Assembly (NCBI GenBank): GCA_003486025.1
Contig: DNHA01000238.1
Span: 1 to 14,508, forward strand
Length of the DNA stretch: 14,508 bases
Direction of reading: 5' to 3'
DNA from: Micrococcaceae bacterium
Lineage (GTDB): Bacteria; Actinomycetota; Actinomycetes; Actinomycetales; Micrococcaceae
Position numbers and translations under genes: made by a program. The notes under the pieces are model-generated. The model was given only the letters and a program-made list of their open reading frames with translations, did no database searches and was not told the origin of the DNA. Positions within the stretch are counted from its first letter, which is position 1. Each line of letters begins with the position of its first letter. Of this stretch, positions 1 through 7,904 are shown in pieces.

Positions 1-6
1 AATCGT

Positions 7-12
7 TAGACT
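7..12 (+). promoter_or_regulatory. -10 box of a leaderless dnaE promoter
   Basis: TAGACT matches the actinobacterial TANNNT -10 consensus. It is followed by a six-base spacer and then the GTG start of dnaE at 19, so transcription would begin at or next to the start codon. No Shine-Dalgarno sequence is visible in the 18 bases before the GTG. The -35 region lies outside the window. Confidence 0.55.
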
Positions 13-18
13 GGTTCA

Positions 19-3000
19 GTGAGCGCGACACGTGACGGATTTGTCCATCTGCATACCCATACCGAATACTCCATGTTGGATGGGGCAGCCCGACTTTCGG
101 AGCTTTTTGAAGAAGCTAACCGACAAGGCATGGAAGCCATGGCGATTACCGACCATGGATATCTTTTTGGTGCCTTCGACTTCTGGAAGAGAGCTACTGA
201 CGCCGGAGTGAAACCAATCATCGGCGTCGAAGCCTATGTCACTCCTGGTACGGCTCGAAACGATAAAACTCGTGTGAAGTGGCGTACCGACGAATCCCAA
301 AAGGGTGACGACGTCTCCGGCGGTGGCCTGTATAACCATATGACCTTGCTGTCATACAACAACAAGGGTATGGATAACCTCTTCAAGGGATCCTCCCGGG
401 CATCCCTTGACTCAGTATTTGGCAAGTACCCACGCTGGGACCGTGAACTTCTCAATGAGCACTCCGAGGGCCTGATCGCCACCACAGGTTGCCCCTCAGG
501 CGAAGTCCAGACCAAGTTGCGTCTGGGTCAGTATGATGCTGCCAAGGCTGCGGCAGCCGAACTTCAGGACTTGTTCGGAAAAGAAAATTATTTCTGCGAG
601 ATCATGGACCACGGTCTGGAGATTGAACGCCGAATCACCAAAGACCTTCTGCGACTGGCCCGCGAACTGGACATTCCGCTCGTTGCCACCAACGATCTGC
701 ACTACACCCATGAGGCCGATTCGAAGGCCCATGAGGCGCTACTGGCAATCAACTCCGGTTCCACACTCGACGAGCCGACCTATGACCAGGGCGGCAGCCG
801 TTTCGCATTCTCTGGCTCCGGCTATTACCTGAAGAGCGCACGCGAAATGCGCGAGTTGTTCAAAGAACATCCCGAAGCGTGTGACAACACCCTTGAAATC
901 GCTGACCGAGTTGATCTTTCTTTCGACACCAACGCGAACTACATGCCTAAGTTCCCTTGTCCGCCAGGAGAAGACGAAACTAGCTGGCTCATTAAGGAAG
1001 TAGATAAGGGACTGCACTACCGGTACCCCAACGGCATCCCCGAAGACTCACGCAGACAGGCCGACTATGAGCTTGATGTCATCATCAAGATGGGATTCCC
1101 CGGCTACTTCCTAGTCGTCGCCGACTTTATTAACTGGTCAAAGAGCAATGGCATCCGAGTGGGTCCAGGACGTGGTTCCGGTGCCGGTTCGATGGTTGCC
1201 TACGCGATGCGCATTACCGACCTCGACCCATTGGTCCATGGGTTGATCTTTGAACGTTTCTTGAACCCGGAACGTGTTTCCATGCCCGACTTCGACGTGG
1301 ACTTCGATGATAGGCGCCGCTCGGAAGTCATCAAGTATGTGACCGAAAAGTATGGCGACGAACGCGTTTCAATGATTGTCACCTATGGTTCCATCAAGAC
1401 CAAGCAGGCCTTGAAGGACTCCTCTCGTGTGCTGGGCTACCCGTTTAGCATGGGTGAGACCCTGACCAAGGCACTGCCACCGGCAGTGATGGCTAAAGAT
1501 ATCCCGCTGAACGATATTGATAACCCAGATTCAAAGCGTTATTCAGAAGCTGGAGATTTCCGCAATCTGGTGGCCAATGACCCAGAAGCCGCGCGAGTTT
1601 TCGAAACAGCCAAGGGCATTGAGGGACTGAAGCGTCAGTGGGGCGTTCACGCCGCCGGCGTCATCATGAGCTCGGATCCGATCATCGATGTCATCCCGAT
1701 CATGCGCCGTATCCAAGACGGCCAGGTTATTACCCAGTTCGATTACCCGACCTGCGAAGGCTTGGGTTTGATCAAGATGGACTTCTTGGGTCTGCGCAAC
1801 CTGACCATCATTTCCGACGCGTTGGAAAATATCACCTACAACACCGGAGATGAACTAGACCTCGAGGTACTGACGCTCGAAGACGTCGAAGCCTACAACC
1901 TGCTAGCTCGCGGTGACACCCTTGGTGTGTTCCAGCTCGATGGTGGGCCAATGCGCTCGCTGTTGAAGATGATGCGCCCGGATAACTTCGAAGATATCTC
2001 CGCTGTGATCGCCCTGTACCGACCAGGTCCCATGGGCGCTAACTCGCATACAAACTATGCGTTGCGCAAGACTGGATTGCAAGATGTCACCCCTATCCAC
2101 CCGGAACTTGCTGAACCTCTATCCGACATTCTCGGCGGAACCTACGGCCTGATTGTGTATCAGGAGCAGGTTATGGCGATCGCGCAGAAACTTGCCGGCT
2201 ACTCGCTGGGCCAAGCTGACATTTTGCGCCGTGCCATGGGTAAAAAGAAGAAGTCAGAACTGGACAAACAGTTCGCTGGCTTCAAAAAGGGCATGAATGA
2301 CAACGGATATTCAGACGCAGCGGTGAAAACCCTGTGGGATATTCTGCTGCCGTTCTCCGACTACGCGTTCAACAAGGCCCACTCAGCTGCCTACGGAGTA
2401 GTCTCCTACTGGACCGCCTACCTCAAGGCGCACTACCCAGCCGAATACATGGCTGCATTGCTCACTTCTGTAGGCGATGACAAGGACAAGCTGGCGCTGT
2501 ACCTGAACGAATGCCGGCACATCGGCATTACCGTGCTTCCCCCAGATGTAAATGAATCAGCACTGAACTTTACCCCTGTGGGCAAGGACATCCGCTTCGG
2601 CATGGGCGCTATCCGCAACGTGGGTGCAAACGCGGTGGCCGGCATGGTTGAGGCGCGCACTGAAAAGGGCGCCTACCGGGACTTCAGCGACTTCTTGAGC
2701 AAAGTTCCGGCGGTTGTCTGCAACAAGCGCACCATTGAATCCTTGATCAAGGCTGGCGCCTTCGACTCACTGAAGCACCCGCGTCGTGCGCTGGTGGCGA
2801 TTCACGAAGAAGCCGTCGATTCGGTTATCCAGCTCAAGCGCAACGAAGCGGCGAATCAATTTGATCTGTTCAGCGCGCTGGACACCTCCGAGGTCTCAGA
2901 TGCGATGACGGTAGCAATTCCTGATCTTCCCGATTGGGAGAAAAAGGAAAAGCTCGCATATGAACGAGATATGCTCGGGCTCTATGTGTCTGATCACCCG

Positions 3001-3582
3001 CTGCAAGGTCTGGGCTCCGCCCTCGACCAGTATGCGGACATGCCGGTGACAAGCGTGTTGTCCGATGAAGGACCCTCGGACGGGCACGTTATTTCCATAG
3101 CTGGCATGATCAGCGGGCTGCAGCGACGTATTGCCAAAAAATCCGGCAATCCCTACGCGCGCTGTGAAATCGAGGATCTCTCCGGTTCGATGGAAGTGAT
3201 GTTCTTCGGCCAGGCATACCAACCGATTGCCGAGATCCTGGCAGATGACTTGATTGTCGTGATCAAGGGGCGCGTGCAACGCCGCGACGATGGCTCGATC
3301 ACGCTCAACGCCCAAGAGATGATGATCCCGGAACTTTCCGATACCTCGGGCACCGGACCGGTGGTGATTGGGATTCCAACGCATAAGGCCACCGAAACGC
3401 TGATCCAGAAACTCGGTGAAGTGCTTCGAACCCACAATGGAAACACCGAGGTGCGGGTGAAACTCAGTGGCAGCCGCGGCACTTCCTTGATGCGGCTGGG
3501 CATGAATTTCAGGGTTAATCCGAACCCGGCCCTCTTTGGAGATTTAAAGGTGCTGCTCGGCCCGGGTTGCTTGGACGTGTAG
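19..3582 (+). CDS. dnaE: DNA polymerase III alpha subunit, DnaE1 type
   Basis: Catalytic subunit of the chromosomal replicase. The product is 1187 residues, the usual size for actinobacterial DnaE1. The N-terminal PHP domain (about 8-230) keeps all nine metal-ligand positions: H12, H14, D21, H46, E71, H107, C158, D226 and H228. In mycobacterial DnaE1 this domain is the proofreading exonuclease, so it is probably active here. The polymerase palm has PDFDVDF with catalytic D424 and D426, and the third aspartate D588 in DFLGLR. A helix-hairpin-helix region sits near 860-880, an internal clamp-binding motif QFDLF at 947-951, and an OB fold at about 1022-1095. The GTG at 19 is chosen because a -10 box lies six bases upstream and no ribosome binding site is seen. 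The gene is complete, ends in TAG and is followed by a hairpin. Confidence 0.98.
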   Translation: MSATRDGFVHLHTHTEYSMLDGAARLSELFEEANRQGMEAMAITDHGYLFGAFDFWKRATDAGVKPIIGVEAYVTPGTARNDKTRVKWRTDESQKGDDVSGGGLYNHMTLLSYNNKGMDNLFKGSSRASLDSVFGKYPRWDRELLNEHSEGLIATTGCPSGEVQTKLRLGQYDAAKAAAAELQDLFGKENYFCEIMDHGLEIERRITKDLLRLARELDIPLVATNDLHYTHEADSKAHEALLAINSGSTLDEPTYDQGGSRFAFSGSGYYLKSAREMRELFKEHPEACDNTLEIADRVDLSFDTNANYMPKFPCPPGEDETSWLIKEVDKGLHYRYPNGIPEDSRRQADYELDVIIKMGFPGYFLVVADFINWSKSNGIRVGPGRGSGAGSMVAYAMRITDLDPLVHGLIFERFLNPERVSMPDFDVDFDDRRRSEVIKYVTEKYGDERVSMIVTYGSIKTKQALKDSSRVLGYPFSMGETLTKALPPAVMAKDIPLNDIDNPDSKRYSEAGDFRNLVANDPEAARVFETAKGIEGLKRQWGVHAAGVIMSSDPIIDVIPIMRRIQDGQVITQFDYPTCEGLGLIKMDFLGLRNLTIISDALENITYNTGDELDLEVLTLEDVEAYNLLARGDTLGVFQLDGGPMRSLLKMMRPDNFEDISAVIALYRPGPMGANSHTNYALRKTGLQDVTPIHPELAEPLSDILGGTYGLIVYQEQVMAIAQKLAGYSLGQADILRRAMGKKKKSELDKQFAGFKKGMNDNGYSDAAVKTLWDILLPFSDYAFNKAHSAAYGVVSYWTAYLKAHYPAEYMAALLTSVGDDKDKLALYLNECRHIGITVLPPDVNESALNFTPVGKDIRFGMGAIRNVGANAVAGMVEARTEKGAYRDFSDFLSKVPAVVCNKRTIESLIKAGAFDSLKHPRRALVAIHEEAVDSVIQLKRNEAANQFDLFSALDTSEVSDAMTVAIPDLPDWEKKEKLAYERDMLGLYVSDHPLQGLGSALDQYADMPVTSVLSDEGPSDGHVISIAGMISGLQRRIAKKSGNPYARCEIEDLSGSMEVMFFGQAYQPIAEILADDLIVVIKGRVQRRDDGSITLNAQEMMIPELSDTSGTGPVVIGIPTHKATETLIQKLGEVLRTHNGNTEVRVKLSGSRGTSLMRLGMNFRVNPNPALFGDLKVLLGPGCLDV

Positions 3583-3598
3583 CCATCGCACGACGTAT

Positions 3599-3635
3599 GA
3601 CCGGATGGGGTAACTTATGGGAACCCAATCCGGTC
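3599..3635. terminator. dnaE-hisD intergenic hairpin, terminator-like
   Basis: GACCGGAT (3599-3606) pairs perfectly with ATCCGGTC (3628-3635). After one mismatch, GGGT (3608-3611) pairs with ACCC (3623-3626), leaving an 11-base loop. It starts 17 bases after the dnaE stop. There is no U-tract, so it would be a U-poor terminator. It also covers the place where the -35 element of the hisD promoter should be, so it may instead or additionally be a protein-binding site. Confidence 0.55.
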
Positions 3636-3643
3636 TTACACGT

Positions 3644-3649
3644 TAAACT
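3644..3649 (+). promoter_or_regulatory. -10 box of a leaderless hisD promoter
   Basis: TAAACT fits TANNNT. The six bases that follow end just before the second of two adjacent GTG codons (3656). This is the same geometry as at dnaE. No -35 hexamer is recognisable because that position falls inside the hairpin at 3599-3635. Confidence 0.55.
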
Positions 3650-3652
3650 GGA

Positions 3653-5008
3653 GTGGTGACCTTAAACCCAGATACCGTTTTTTCCGAACTCGCGACCATT
3701 GACTGGCGTGGAGAGAAACTCAACCGTGCTCAGCTCAAGGCCAAGTTGCCTCGACCTGAAATGAATTCGCAGACGGCCGCGGAGGTTGTTCAGCAAATCA
3801 TCGACGACGTGCGTGAACATGGCATGGAGACACTCAAAGACCTCGCCAAGCGGTTCGATAAGGTTGAACTGGAACACACCAGGGTCCCTCAAGCTGAGTT
3901 AGATCGGGCCTTGAATGAGCTCGATCCCGAAGTTCGCTTGGCTTTAGAAGAGTCCATCACCCGCGCGCGCTCCTTTGCCCAAGCTCAGCTGCCCAAGGAT
4001 GTCACCGTTGAATACGGCCACGGTGGAACCGTGACGCAGCGCTGGGTTCCGGTGCGACGCGTTGGTCTCTACGTTCCGGGCGGGCTGGCTGTTTATCCTT
4101 CTTCGGTCATCATGAACACTATTCCAGCACAGGCTGCAGGGGTCACCTCCCTCGCGCTGGCAAGCCCGCCTCAGGCAGATTTTGGCGGCCTGCCACACCC
4201 AACGATCCTCGCTGCAGCGAAATTGCTTGGAATTACCGAGGTGCATGCAATGGGCGGCGCTCAGGCCGTGGCGGCCTTCGCCTACGGGGTGCAAGTCCCG
4301 AACGATCAGCGTGGGGATATTGAACCGGTAGATGTTATTTCAGGTCCGGGCAATGTTTTTGTGGCTACTGCGAAGCGTCTAGTTAAAGGCGTCGTGGGAA
4401 TCGACGCGGAGGCCGGACCCACCGAAATTGCGATTCTGGCCGATGAAAATTCCAACGCATCATTCGTCGCAGCAGATATGATCTCCCAAGCCGAACATGA
4501 CGCCAATGCGGCGGCCGTGCTGGTGACCGATTCTCCTTCGCTTGCCACCGCGGTGCGCTCCGAACTTGCCTCGCAGGTAGCGGCCACAAAACACACCGAA
4601 CGTGTTCAGCAAGCACTGTCCGGTGCGCAATCGGCAATTATCTTGGTTGATGACCTGGACCAGGGCATCGAAGTGTGCAACGCCTACGCGGCCGAGCACT
4701 TGGAAGTTCTCACCGCAAACGCTGCCGAGGTCGCCCTCCGGATCAACGCTGCAGGGGCAATTTTTGTCGGAGAATTCGCTCCGGTGTCCTTGGGAGATTA
4801 CTGCGCGGGCTCAAACCATGTGCTGCCAACCAGTGGCACCGCACTGCACGCATCCGGGCTTAACGTGAACACGTTCCTCAAAGCCATCCAAGTGATCAAT
4901 TACGACAAGAGTGCGCTTGCTGAGGTGGCCGCCCACGTGATCAATCTTGCTCATGCCGAGGACCTCCCAGCACACGGTGACGCGGTCGCGGTGCGTCAAG
5001 CACATTAG
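3653..5008 (+). CDS. hisD: Histidinol dehydrogenase
   Basis: Catalyses the last two steps of histidine biosynthesis, the NAD-dependent oxidation of L-histidinol to histidine. The product is 451 residues, about the normal length. Numbered from 3653, the zinc ligands are all present: Q279 and H282 in SQAEHD, D382 in GDYCAG, and H441 in PAHGDAV. The catalytic Glu-His pair is E348-H349 in AAEHLEV. Two GTG codons are adjacent, 3653 and 3656. The second is more likely the real start because it lies exactly six bases after the TAAACT box, which removes one residue. No other his gene follows; nrdR begins 85 bases downstream with its own -10-like box. The gene is therefore separated from any histidine operon within this window. 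Confidence 0.97.
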   Translation: MVTLNPDTVFSELATIDWRGEKLNRAQLKAKLPRPEMNSQTAAEVVQQIIDDVREHGMETLKDLAKRFDKVELEHTRVPQAELDRALNELDPEVRLALEESITRARSFAQAQLPKDVTVEYGHGGTVTQRWVPVRRVGLYVPGGLAVYPSSVIMNTIPAQAAGVTSLALASPPQADFGGLPHPTILAAAKLLGITEVHAMGGAQAVAAFAYGVQVPNDQRGDIEPVDVISGPGNVFVATAKRLVKGVVGIDAEAGPTEIAILADENSNASFVAADMISQAEHDANAAAVLVTDSPSLATAVRSELASQVAATKHTERVQQALSGAQSAIILVDDLDQGIEVCNAYAAEHLEVLTANAAEVALRINAAGAIFVGEFAPVSLGDYCAGSNHVLPTSGTALHASGLNVNTFLKAIQVINYDKSALAEVAAHVINLAHAEDLPAHGDAVAVRQAH

Positions 5009-5012
5009 ACGC

Positions 5013-5018
5013 TAAACT
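5013..5018 (+). promoter_or_regulatory. Putative -10 box for nrdR
   Basis: TAAACT lies five bases after the hisD stop codon and matches the box used by hisD. Transcription would start near 5024-5026, giving a leader of about 70 bases before nrdR. No clear -35 element is seen inside the hisD 3' end. Confidence 0.45.
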
Positions 5019-5044
5019 GTTAGGTGACGTGTGTGAATTTCTAT

Positions 5045-5074
5045 ACGCCTACGGCGTTGGATCGCACCACGATC
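5045..5074 (+). other. Two small hairpins in the nrdR leader
   Basis: ACGCC (5045-5049) pairs with GGCGT (5053-5057) around a three-base loop. GATCG (5060-5064) pairs with CGATC (5070-5074) around a five-base loop. Both lie between the putative start of transcription and the nrdR ribosome binding site. The stems are only five base pairs each, so any regulatory role is speculative. Confidence 0.35.
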
Positions 5075-5093
5075 GCAATAAGTTGGAGGTGTC

Positions 5094-5582
5094 ATGAATT
5101 GCCCGTATTGTCGCAACGCTGATTCACGAGTGGTCGATAGCCGAGTCGCCGATGATGGCGTATCAATTCGACGTCGTCGTCAGTGCACCGAATGCTCGCG
5201 GCGTTTTACCACCACTGAAACTGCTGCGCTAAACGTGTTGAAGCAGTCCGGTGCGGTGGAACCTTTCTCGCGCCACAAGGTTATCAATGGTGTGCGCAAG
5301 GCATGCCAAGGACGCCCAGTAACCGACCACGATTTGGCCATCCTTGCCCAAGAGGTTGAGGAGACGGTGCGTACTTCAGGTGCCGCGGAAATTCCTGCTC
5401 ATCAGGTCGGGCTGGCGATTCTTGAGCCGTTGTCACGTCTGGACGAGGTTGCGTACCTAAGATTTGCCAGCGTTTATCACAATTTCCAGTCGCTCACCGA
5501 TTTTGAAACTGCAATGGCGAAGTTGCGTGACCGCCGTTCCACGACACCACAGGGCAACCAACGCCCACTGACAGCAAACTAA
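5094..5582 (+). CDS. nrdR: Transcriptional repressor NrdR
   Basis: Nucleotide-sensing repressor of ribonucleotide reductase operons. The product is 162 residues. The N-terminal zinc ribbon has C3, C6, C31 and C34, with the Arg-rich stretch IRRRRQ just before C31. An ATP-cone domain follows at about 46-136, including [16 protein letters not shown] and [13 protein letters not shown]; it binds ATP or dATP and controls the oligomeric state. The ATG has a GGAGGT ribosome binding site at 5085-5090, three bases upstream, which supports this start. The gene has its own -10-like box and a leader with two small hairpins. No nrd reductase genes are in the window, so its targets lie elsewhere. A strong convergent hairpin follows at 5612-5657. 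Confidence 0.97.
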   Translation: MNCPYCRNADSRVVDSRVADDGVSIRRRRQCTECSRRFTTTETAALNVLKQSGAVEPFSRHKVINGVRKACQGRPVTDHDLAILAQEVEETVRTSGAAEIPAHQVGLAILEPLSRLDEVAYLRFASVYHNFQSLTDFETAMAKLRDRRSTTPQGNQRPLTAN

Positions 5583-5611
5583 CGTCAAAGCCGGCAACGG
5601 CAGCTGATGCG

Positions 5612-5657
5612 GCTGAGACCGGGTCCCACTCTCAAGCAGTGGTGGCCCGGTCTCAGC
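5612..5657. terminator. Bidirectional hairpin between nrdR and map
   Basis: GCTGAGACCGGG (5612-5623) is the perfect reverse complement of CCCGGTCTCAGC (5646-5657), a 12-bp stem. The inner loop can form a further CCAC/GTGG pairing. It lies between the converging nrdR and map genes. The plus-strand side is followed by TATTT and the minus-strand side by no T run, so it should work best for nrdR. Confidence 0.75.
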
Positions 5658-5685
5658 TATTTCACGAGGTTGCAGTACCCAGAAA

Positions 5686-6561
5686 CTAGGGGAGTGTAAG
5701 AATCTCGGCACCCTCGGTGGTCACCAATAGCGTGTGTTCAAATTGTGCGGTGCGCTTTTTATCTCGGGTAGTGACCGTCCAGTCGTCATCCCACATATCC
5801 CATTCGACGGTGCCTAAGGTGAGCATCGGTTCGATGGTGAACACCATTCCGGGTTCGATGATGGTGTTATACGCCGGCGCTGCATCATAATGCGGAATGA
5901 TCAGGCCGGAATGGAAAGCCTCACCGACGCCGTGTCCTGTGAAATCTCGGACCACGCCATAGCCGAAACGCTTGGCGTAGCTTTCAATGATTCGCCCGAT
6001 GACATTGATTTCCCGGCCGGGCATCACCGATTTGATGGCGCGCTTCAGCGACATTTCGGTACGTTCAACAAGCAACCGGGACTCTTCATCAACGTCCCCG
6101 ACGAGGAATGTTGCATTATTATCCCCGTGCACACCACCAATATAGGCGGTGATATCAATATTGATGATGTCGCCGTCTTGGACCACGGTGCTGTCTGGGA
6201 TGCCGTGGCAGATGACTTCGTTGATTGATGAGCATAAAGACTTTGGGAAACCGCGGTATCCCAAGGTGGAAGGATAAGCCTTGTGGTCCATCAGGAACTC
6301 GTGTCCCAGACGGTCAAGTTGGTCGGTGGTTATCCCTGGCTGGCAGGCTTTGCCAACTTCGGCCAATGCCTGAGCTGCAATGCGCGAAGCAATACGAATT
6401 TTTTCAATGACTTCAGGGCTTTTCACCTCTGAAGCAGTGTTTTCCGCCGGGGCCTTTTTGCCCACATATTCGGGGCGTTCAATATCGGACGGGACACTAA
6501 GTTCGGGAAAAATTGTGCCGGGAGTCAAAGTTCCAAGAGGTGCAGTTGCGACAGTAGCCAT
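5686..6561 (-). CDS. map: Methionine aminopeptidase, type 1c
   Basis: Removes the initiator methionine from new proteins in the cytoplasm. The product is 291 residues. About 45 N-terminal residues precede the catalytic fold, rich in Pro and containing [12 protein letters not shown], as in the type 1c MapB enzymes of mycobacteria. The five metal ligands are all present: D136 (NIDIT), D147 (HGDNNATF), H210 (TGHGVG), E244 (TIEPM) and E275 (QFEHT). The catalytic histidines H119 (CHG) and H217 (FHSG) are also kept. The ATG at 6561 lies six bases after a TAGAAT box on the minus strand, so a leaderless start is likely and the N-terminal extension is real. It diverges from the small SPOR-like gene and converges on nrdR. 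Confidence 0.97.
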   Translation of the reverse strand: MATVATAPLGTLTPGTIFPELSVPSDIERPEYVGKKAPAENTASEVKSPEVIEKIRIASRIAAQALAEVGKACQPGITTDQLDRLGHEFLMDHKAYPSTLGYRGFPKSLCSSINEVICHGIPDSTVVQDGDIINIDITAYIGGVHGDNNATFLVGDVDEESRLLVERTEMSLKRAIKSVMPGREINVIGRIIESYAKRFGYGVVRDFTGHGVGEAFHSGLIIPHYDAAPAYNTIIEPGMVFTIEPMLTLGTVEWDMWDDDWTVTTRDKKRTAQFEHTLLVTTEGAEILTLP

Positions 6562-6567
6562 ATAAAC

Positions 6568-6573
6568 ATTCTA
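6568..6573 (-). promoter_or_regulatory. -10 box of a leaderless map promoter
   Basis: Read on the minus strand this is TAGAAT, a good TANNNT match. It is followed by GTTTAT (six bases) and the map ATG at 6561. No ribosome binding site is visible upstream of the ATG. Confidence 0.6.
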
Positions 6574-6661
6574 ACTACGCAAAGAGCACAACATACGCCT
6601 TGAAGATCAACCGAACGGCGTGAGATTGAGCTAGCGTTGAGTCATCAAGATCCAACGACCC

Positions 6662-6667
6662 GAGGAG
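6662..6667 (+). promoter_or_regulatory. Ribosome binding site for the SPOR-like gene
   Basis: GAGGAG lies six bases before a GTG codon at 6674. It is the main reason for accepting this short GTG-started gene. A TAGCGT box at 6632-6637 could be its -10, giving a leader of roughly 30 bases, but this is weak. Confidence 0.6.
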
Positions 6668-6673
6668 CTTACG

Positions 6674-6868
6674 GTGAGCGAGACTTCCATTTCAGAAGAA
6701 GGAAAGTATTGGTACAACGTGTCAACGGGAAGTATTGAGAAGGGCCCGCAGTCCGATTGGACAAAACTTTTGGGCCCTTACGATACTGAGGAGGCAGCAC
6801 GCAACGCGATGAGCAAGGTGCAAGCTCGTAACGAAGCGTGGGATGCCGAGGACGAAGAAGAAGCCTGA
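6674..6868 (+). CDS. Small SPOR-like protein
   Basis: A 64-residue acidic protein with no signal peptide or membrane segment. The core YWYNVSTGSIEKGPQ, followed by LGPYDTEEAARNAM at about 33-46, resembles the SPOR fold (an aromatic beta strand, then GPY, then a helix with EEA). The C-terminus is an acidic tail, DAEDEEEA. Similar short proteins occur in Actinobacteria, but I cannot name a proven role. SPOR domains in general bind denuded peptidoglycan, yet this one has no export signal, so that function should not be assumed. The GTG start is supported by GAGGAG six bases upstream. The gene diverges from map, converges on panB, and ends just before a 15-bp terminator hairpin. Confidence 0.8.
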   Translation: MSETSISEEGKYWYNVSTGSIEKGPQSDWTKLLGPYDTEEAARNAMSKVQARNEAWDAEDEEEA

Positions 6869-6874
6869 ATGGGC

Positions 6875-6912
6875 AGAACCGGCGCAGGGGAGCAATTCCC
6901 TGCGCCGGTTCT
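6875..6912. terminator. 15-bp hairpin between the SPOR-like gene and panB
   Basis: The 15-base arm 6875-6889 (AGAACCGGCGCAGGG) is the perfect reverse complement of 6898-6912, with an eight-base loop. It begins six bases after the small gene's stop and ends 20 bases before the panB stop. It can terminate transcription from both sides. Neither side has a long T run. Confidence 0.8.
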
Positions 6913-6932
6913 CCGCTTAATCGCCAAGTCTC

Positions 6933-7769
6933 TTACTCTTTGAATTCGTAGTCGGCAGATGGAAATGAACCGCTGACGACTTCTTGATGATATTGGCTTA
7001 CCGCCGAGGAAATCACCGAACGAAGATCTGCATATTTTTTGACAAAACGTGGAGTGCGATTTGCTCCTAAGCCGAGTAAATCCTGCCACACCAAAACTTG
7101 TCCGGTAGTCGCGTTGCCTGCGCCGATGCCGATGGTTGGTACCGTCAGTGCTTCATCAACCTTCGCAGCGACGGGGCTCGGAACCATTTCCATTAGTATG
7201 GTGAACGCTCCTGCGCGTTCTAGAGCTTGGGCGTCGGCGATCATGCTTTCGGCCGCATTTCCACGTCCCTGGATCCGGAACCCGCCCAAAGCATGTTCAG
7301 ACTGCGGCGTGAAACCGATATGTCCGATCACTGGCACCCCAGCTAGCACCATGGCACGGACGTGTTCAGCGAACTCGTGGCCGCCTTCAATCTTCACCGC
7401 CTGCGCGCCCCCTTCTTTCATCAGCCGCACTGCAGTGGCGACAGCCTGCTGCGGCGACTGCTCATAAGAGCCAAAAGGAAGATCTGCGACAACCAAAGCA
7501 CGTTTAGTACCGTTAGAAACTGCCTTCGTGAAGACGATCATTTCGTCCACGGTAATAGGCAGGGTTGAGTCGTAGCCGATTACGGTATTCGCGGCTGAAT
7601 CACCGACTAGCAGGACCTCGATCCCGGCTTGGTCAAAAATTTCCGCCATCATGACGTCATATGCGGTTAACATGGCAAATTTTTCGCCACGTTCTTTTGC
7701 CTGCTGTAAATGGTGAACCCGAATGCGTGAGGGGCCTTTGTCAGGGTCAGAAAGATATGGTTGTGGCAT
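6933..7769 (-). CDS. panB: 3-methyl-2-oxobutanoate hydroxymethyltransferase
   Basis: First committed step of pantothenate and coenzyme A synthesis: transfers a hydroxymethyl group from 5,10-methylene-tetrahydrofolate to 2-oxoisovalerate, giving ketopantoate. The product is 278 residues, normal for the family. The Mg-binding residues are D57 (VGDSAANTVIGYDSTLPIT), D96 (ADLPFGSYEQSP) and E128 (KIEGG), and the catalytic glutamate is E195 (EMVPSPVAA). The loop IGHIGFTPQSEHALGGFRIQ and the segment PTIGIGAG are also typical. The ATG at 7769 lies six bases after a TAAGGT box on the minus strand, suggesting a leaderless transcript. panC and panD are not adjacent. It diverges from glnA2 across a 135-base gap. 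Confidence 0.97.
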   Translation of the reverse strand: MPQPYLSDPDKGPSRIRVHHLQQAKERGEKFAMLTAYDVMMAEIFDQAGIEVLLVGDSAANTVIGYDSTLPITVDEMIVFTKAVSNGTKRALVVADLPFGSYEQSPQQAVATAVRLMKEGGAQAVKIEGGHEFAEHVRAMVLAGVPVIGHIGFTPQSEHALGGFRIQGRGNAAESMIADAQALERAGAFTILMEMVPSPVAAKVDEALTVPTIGIGAGNATTGQVLVWQDLLGLGANRTPRFVKKYADLRSVISSAVSQYHQEVVSGSFPSADYEFKE

Positions 7770-7775
7770 AGAAAA

Positions 7776-7781
7776 ACCTTA
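7776..7781 (-). promoter_or_regulatory. -10 box of a leaderless panB promoter
   Basis: Read on the minus strand this is TAAGGT, followed by TTTTCT (six bases) and the panB ATG. It fits TANNNT but is weaker than the dnaE, hisD and map boxes. The overlapping sequence GATAAG has no suitable spacing. No ribosome binding site is seen. Confidence 0.45.
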
Positions 7782-7827
7782 TCGCACTTATACCTGCGAT
7801 GCGGGGGCGAGATCGGGACTCAAAACG

Positions 7828-7833
7828 TATAGT
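7828..7833 (+). promoter_or_regulatory. -10 box for glnA2
   Basis: TATAGT is a near-consensus -10 box. Transcription would start near 7840, leaving a leader of about 65 bases before the glnA2 ATG. The expected -35 position is G-rich and does not match a sigma-70-type hexamer, so an activator may be needed; this is inference. Confidence 0.5.
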
Positions 7834-7855
7834 CTTGCAACAAGTTGTTTAACTC

Positions 7856-7891
7856 CCCGCCGTGATCAGCGCGGGAATAAAAGATTTTTAT
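7856..7891 (+). other. Paired inverted repeats in the glnA2 leader
   Basis: CCCGC (7856-7860) pairs with GCGGG (7871-7875) around a ten-base loop. Directly after it, ATAAAA (7877-7882) pairs with TTTTAT (7886-7891). The second repeat ends just before AAGGCGGTG, which serves as the ribosome binding site. A GC-rich stem followed by a T run resembles an attenuator, but this is only a structural observation. Confidence 0.35.
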
Positions 7892-7904
7892 AAGGCGGTG
7901 AATT

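Noticed and set aside
2896..3435. 179-codon open frame on the minus strand inside dnaE
   Set aside because: It lies opposite the well-conserved C-terminal region of dnaE and its product has no recognisable domain; it is a shadow frame.
3653..5582. hisD and nrdR as part of a histidine operon
   Set aside because: No hisC, hisB or other his gene is present, and nrdR has its own -10-like box and ribosome binding site.
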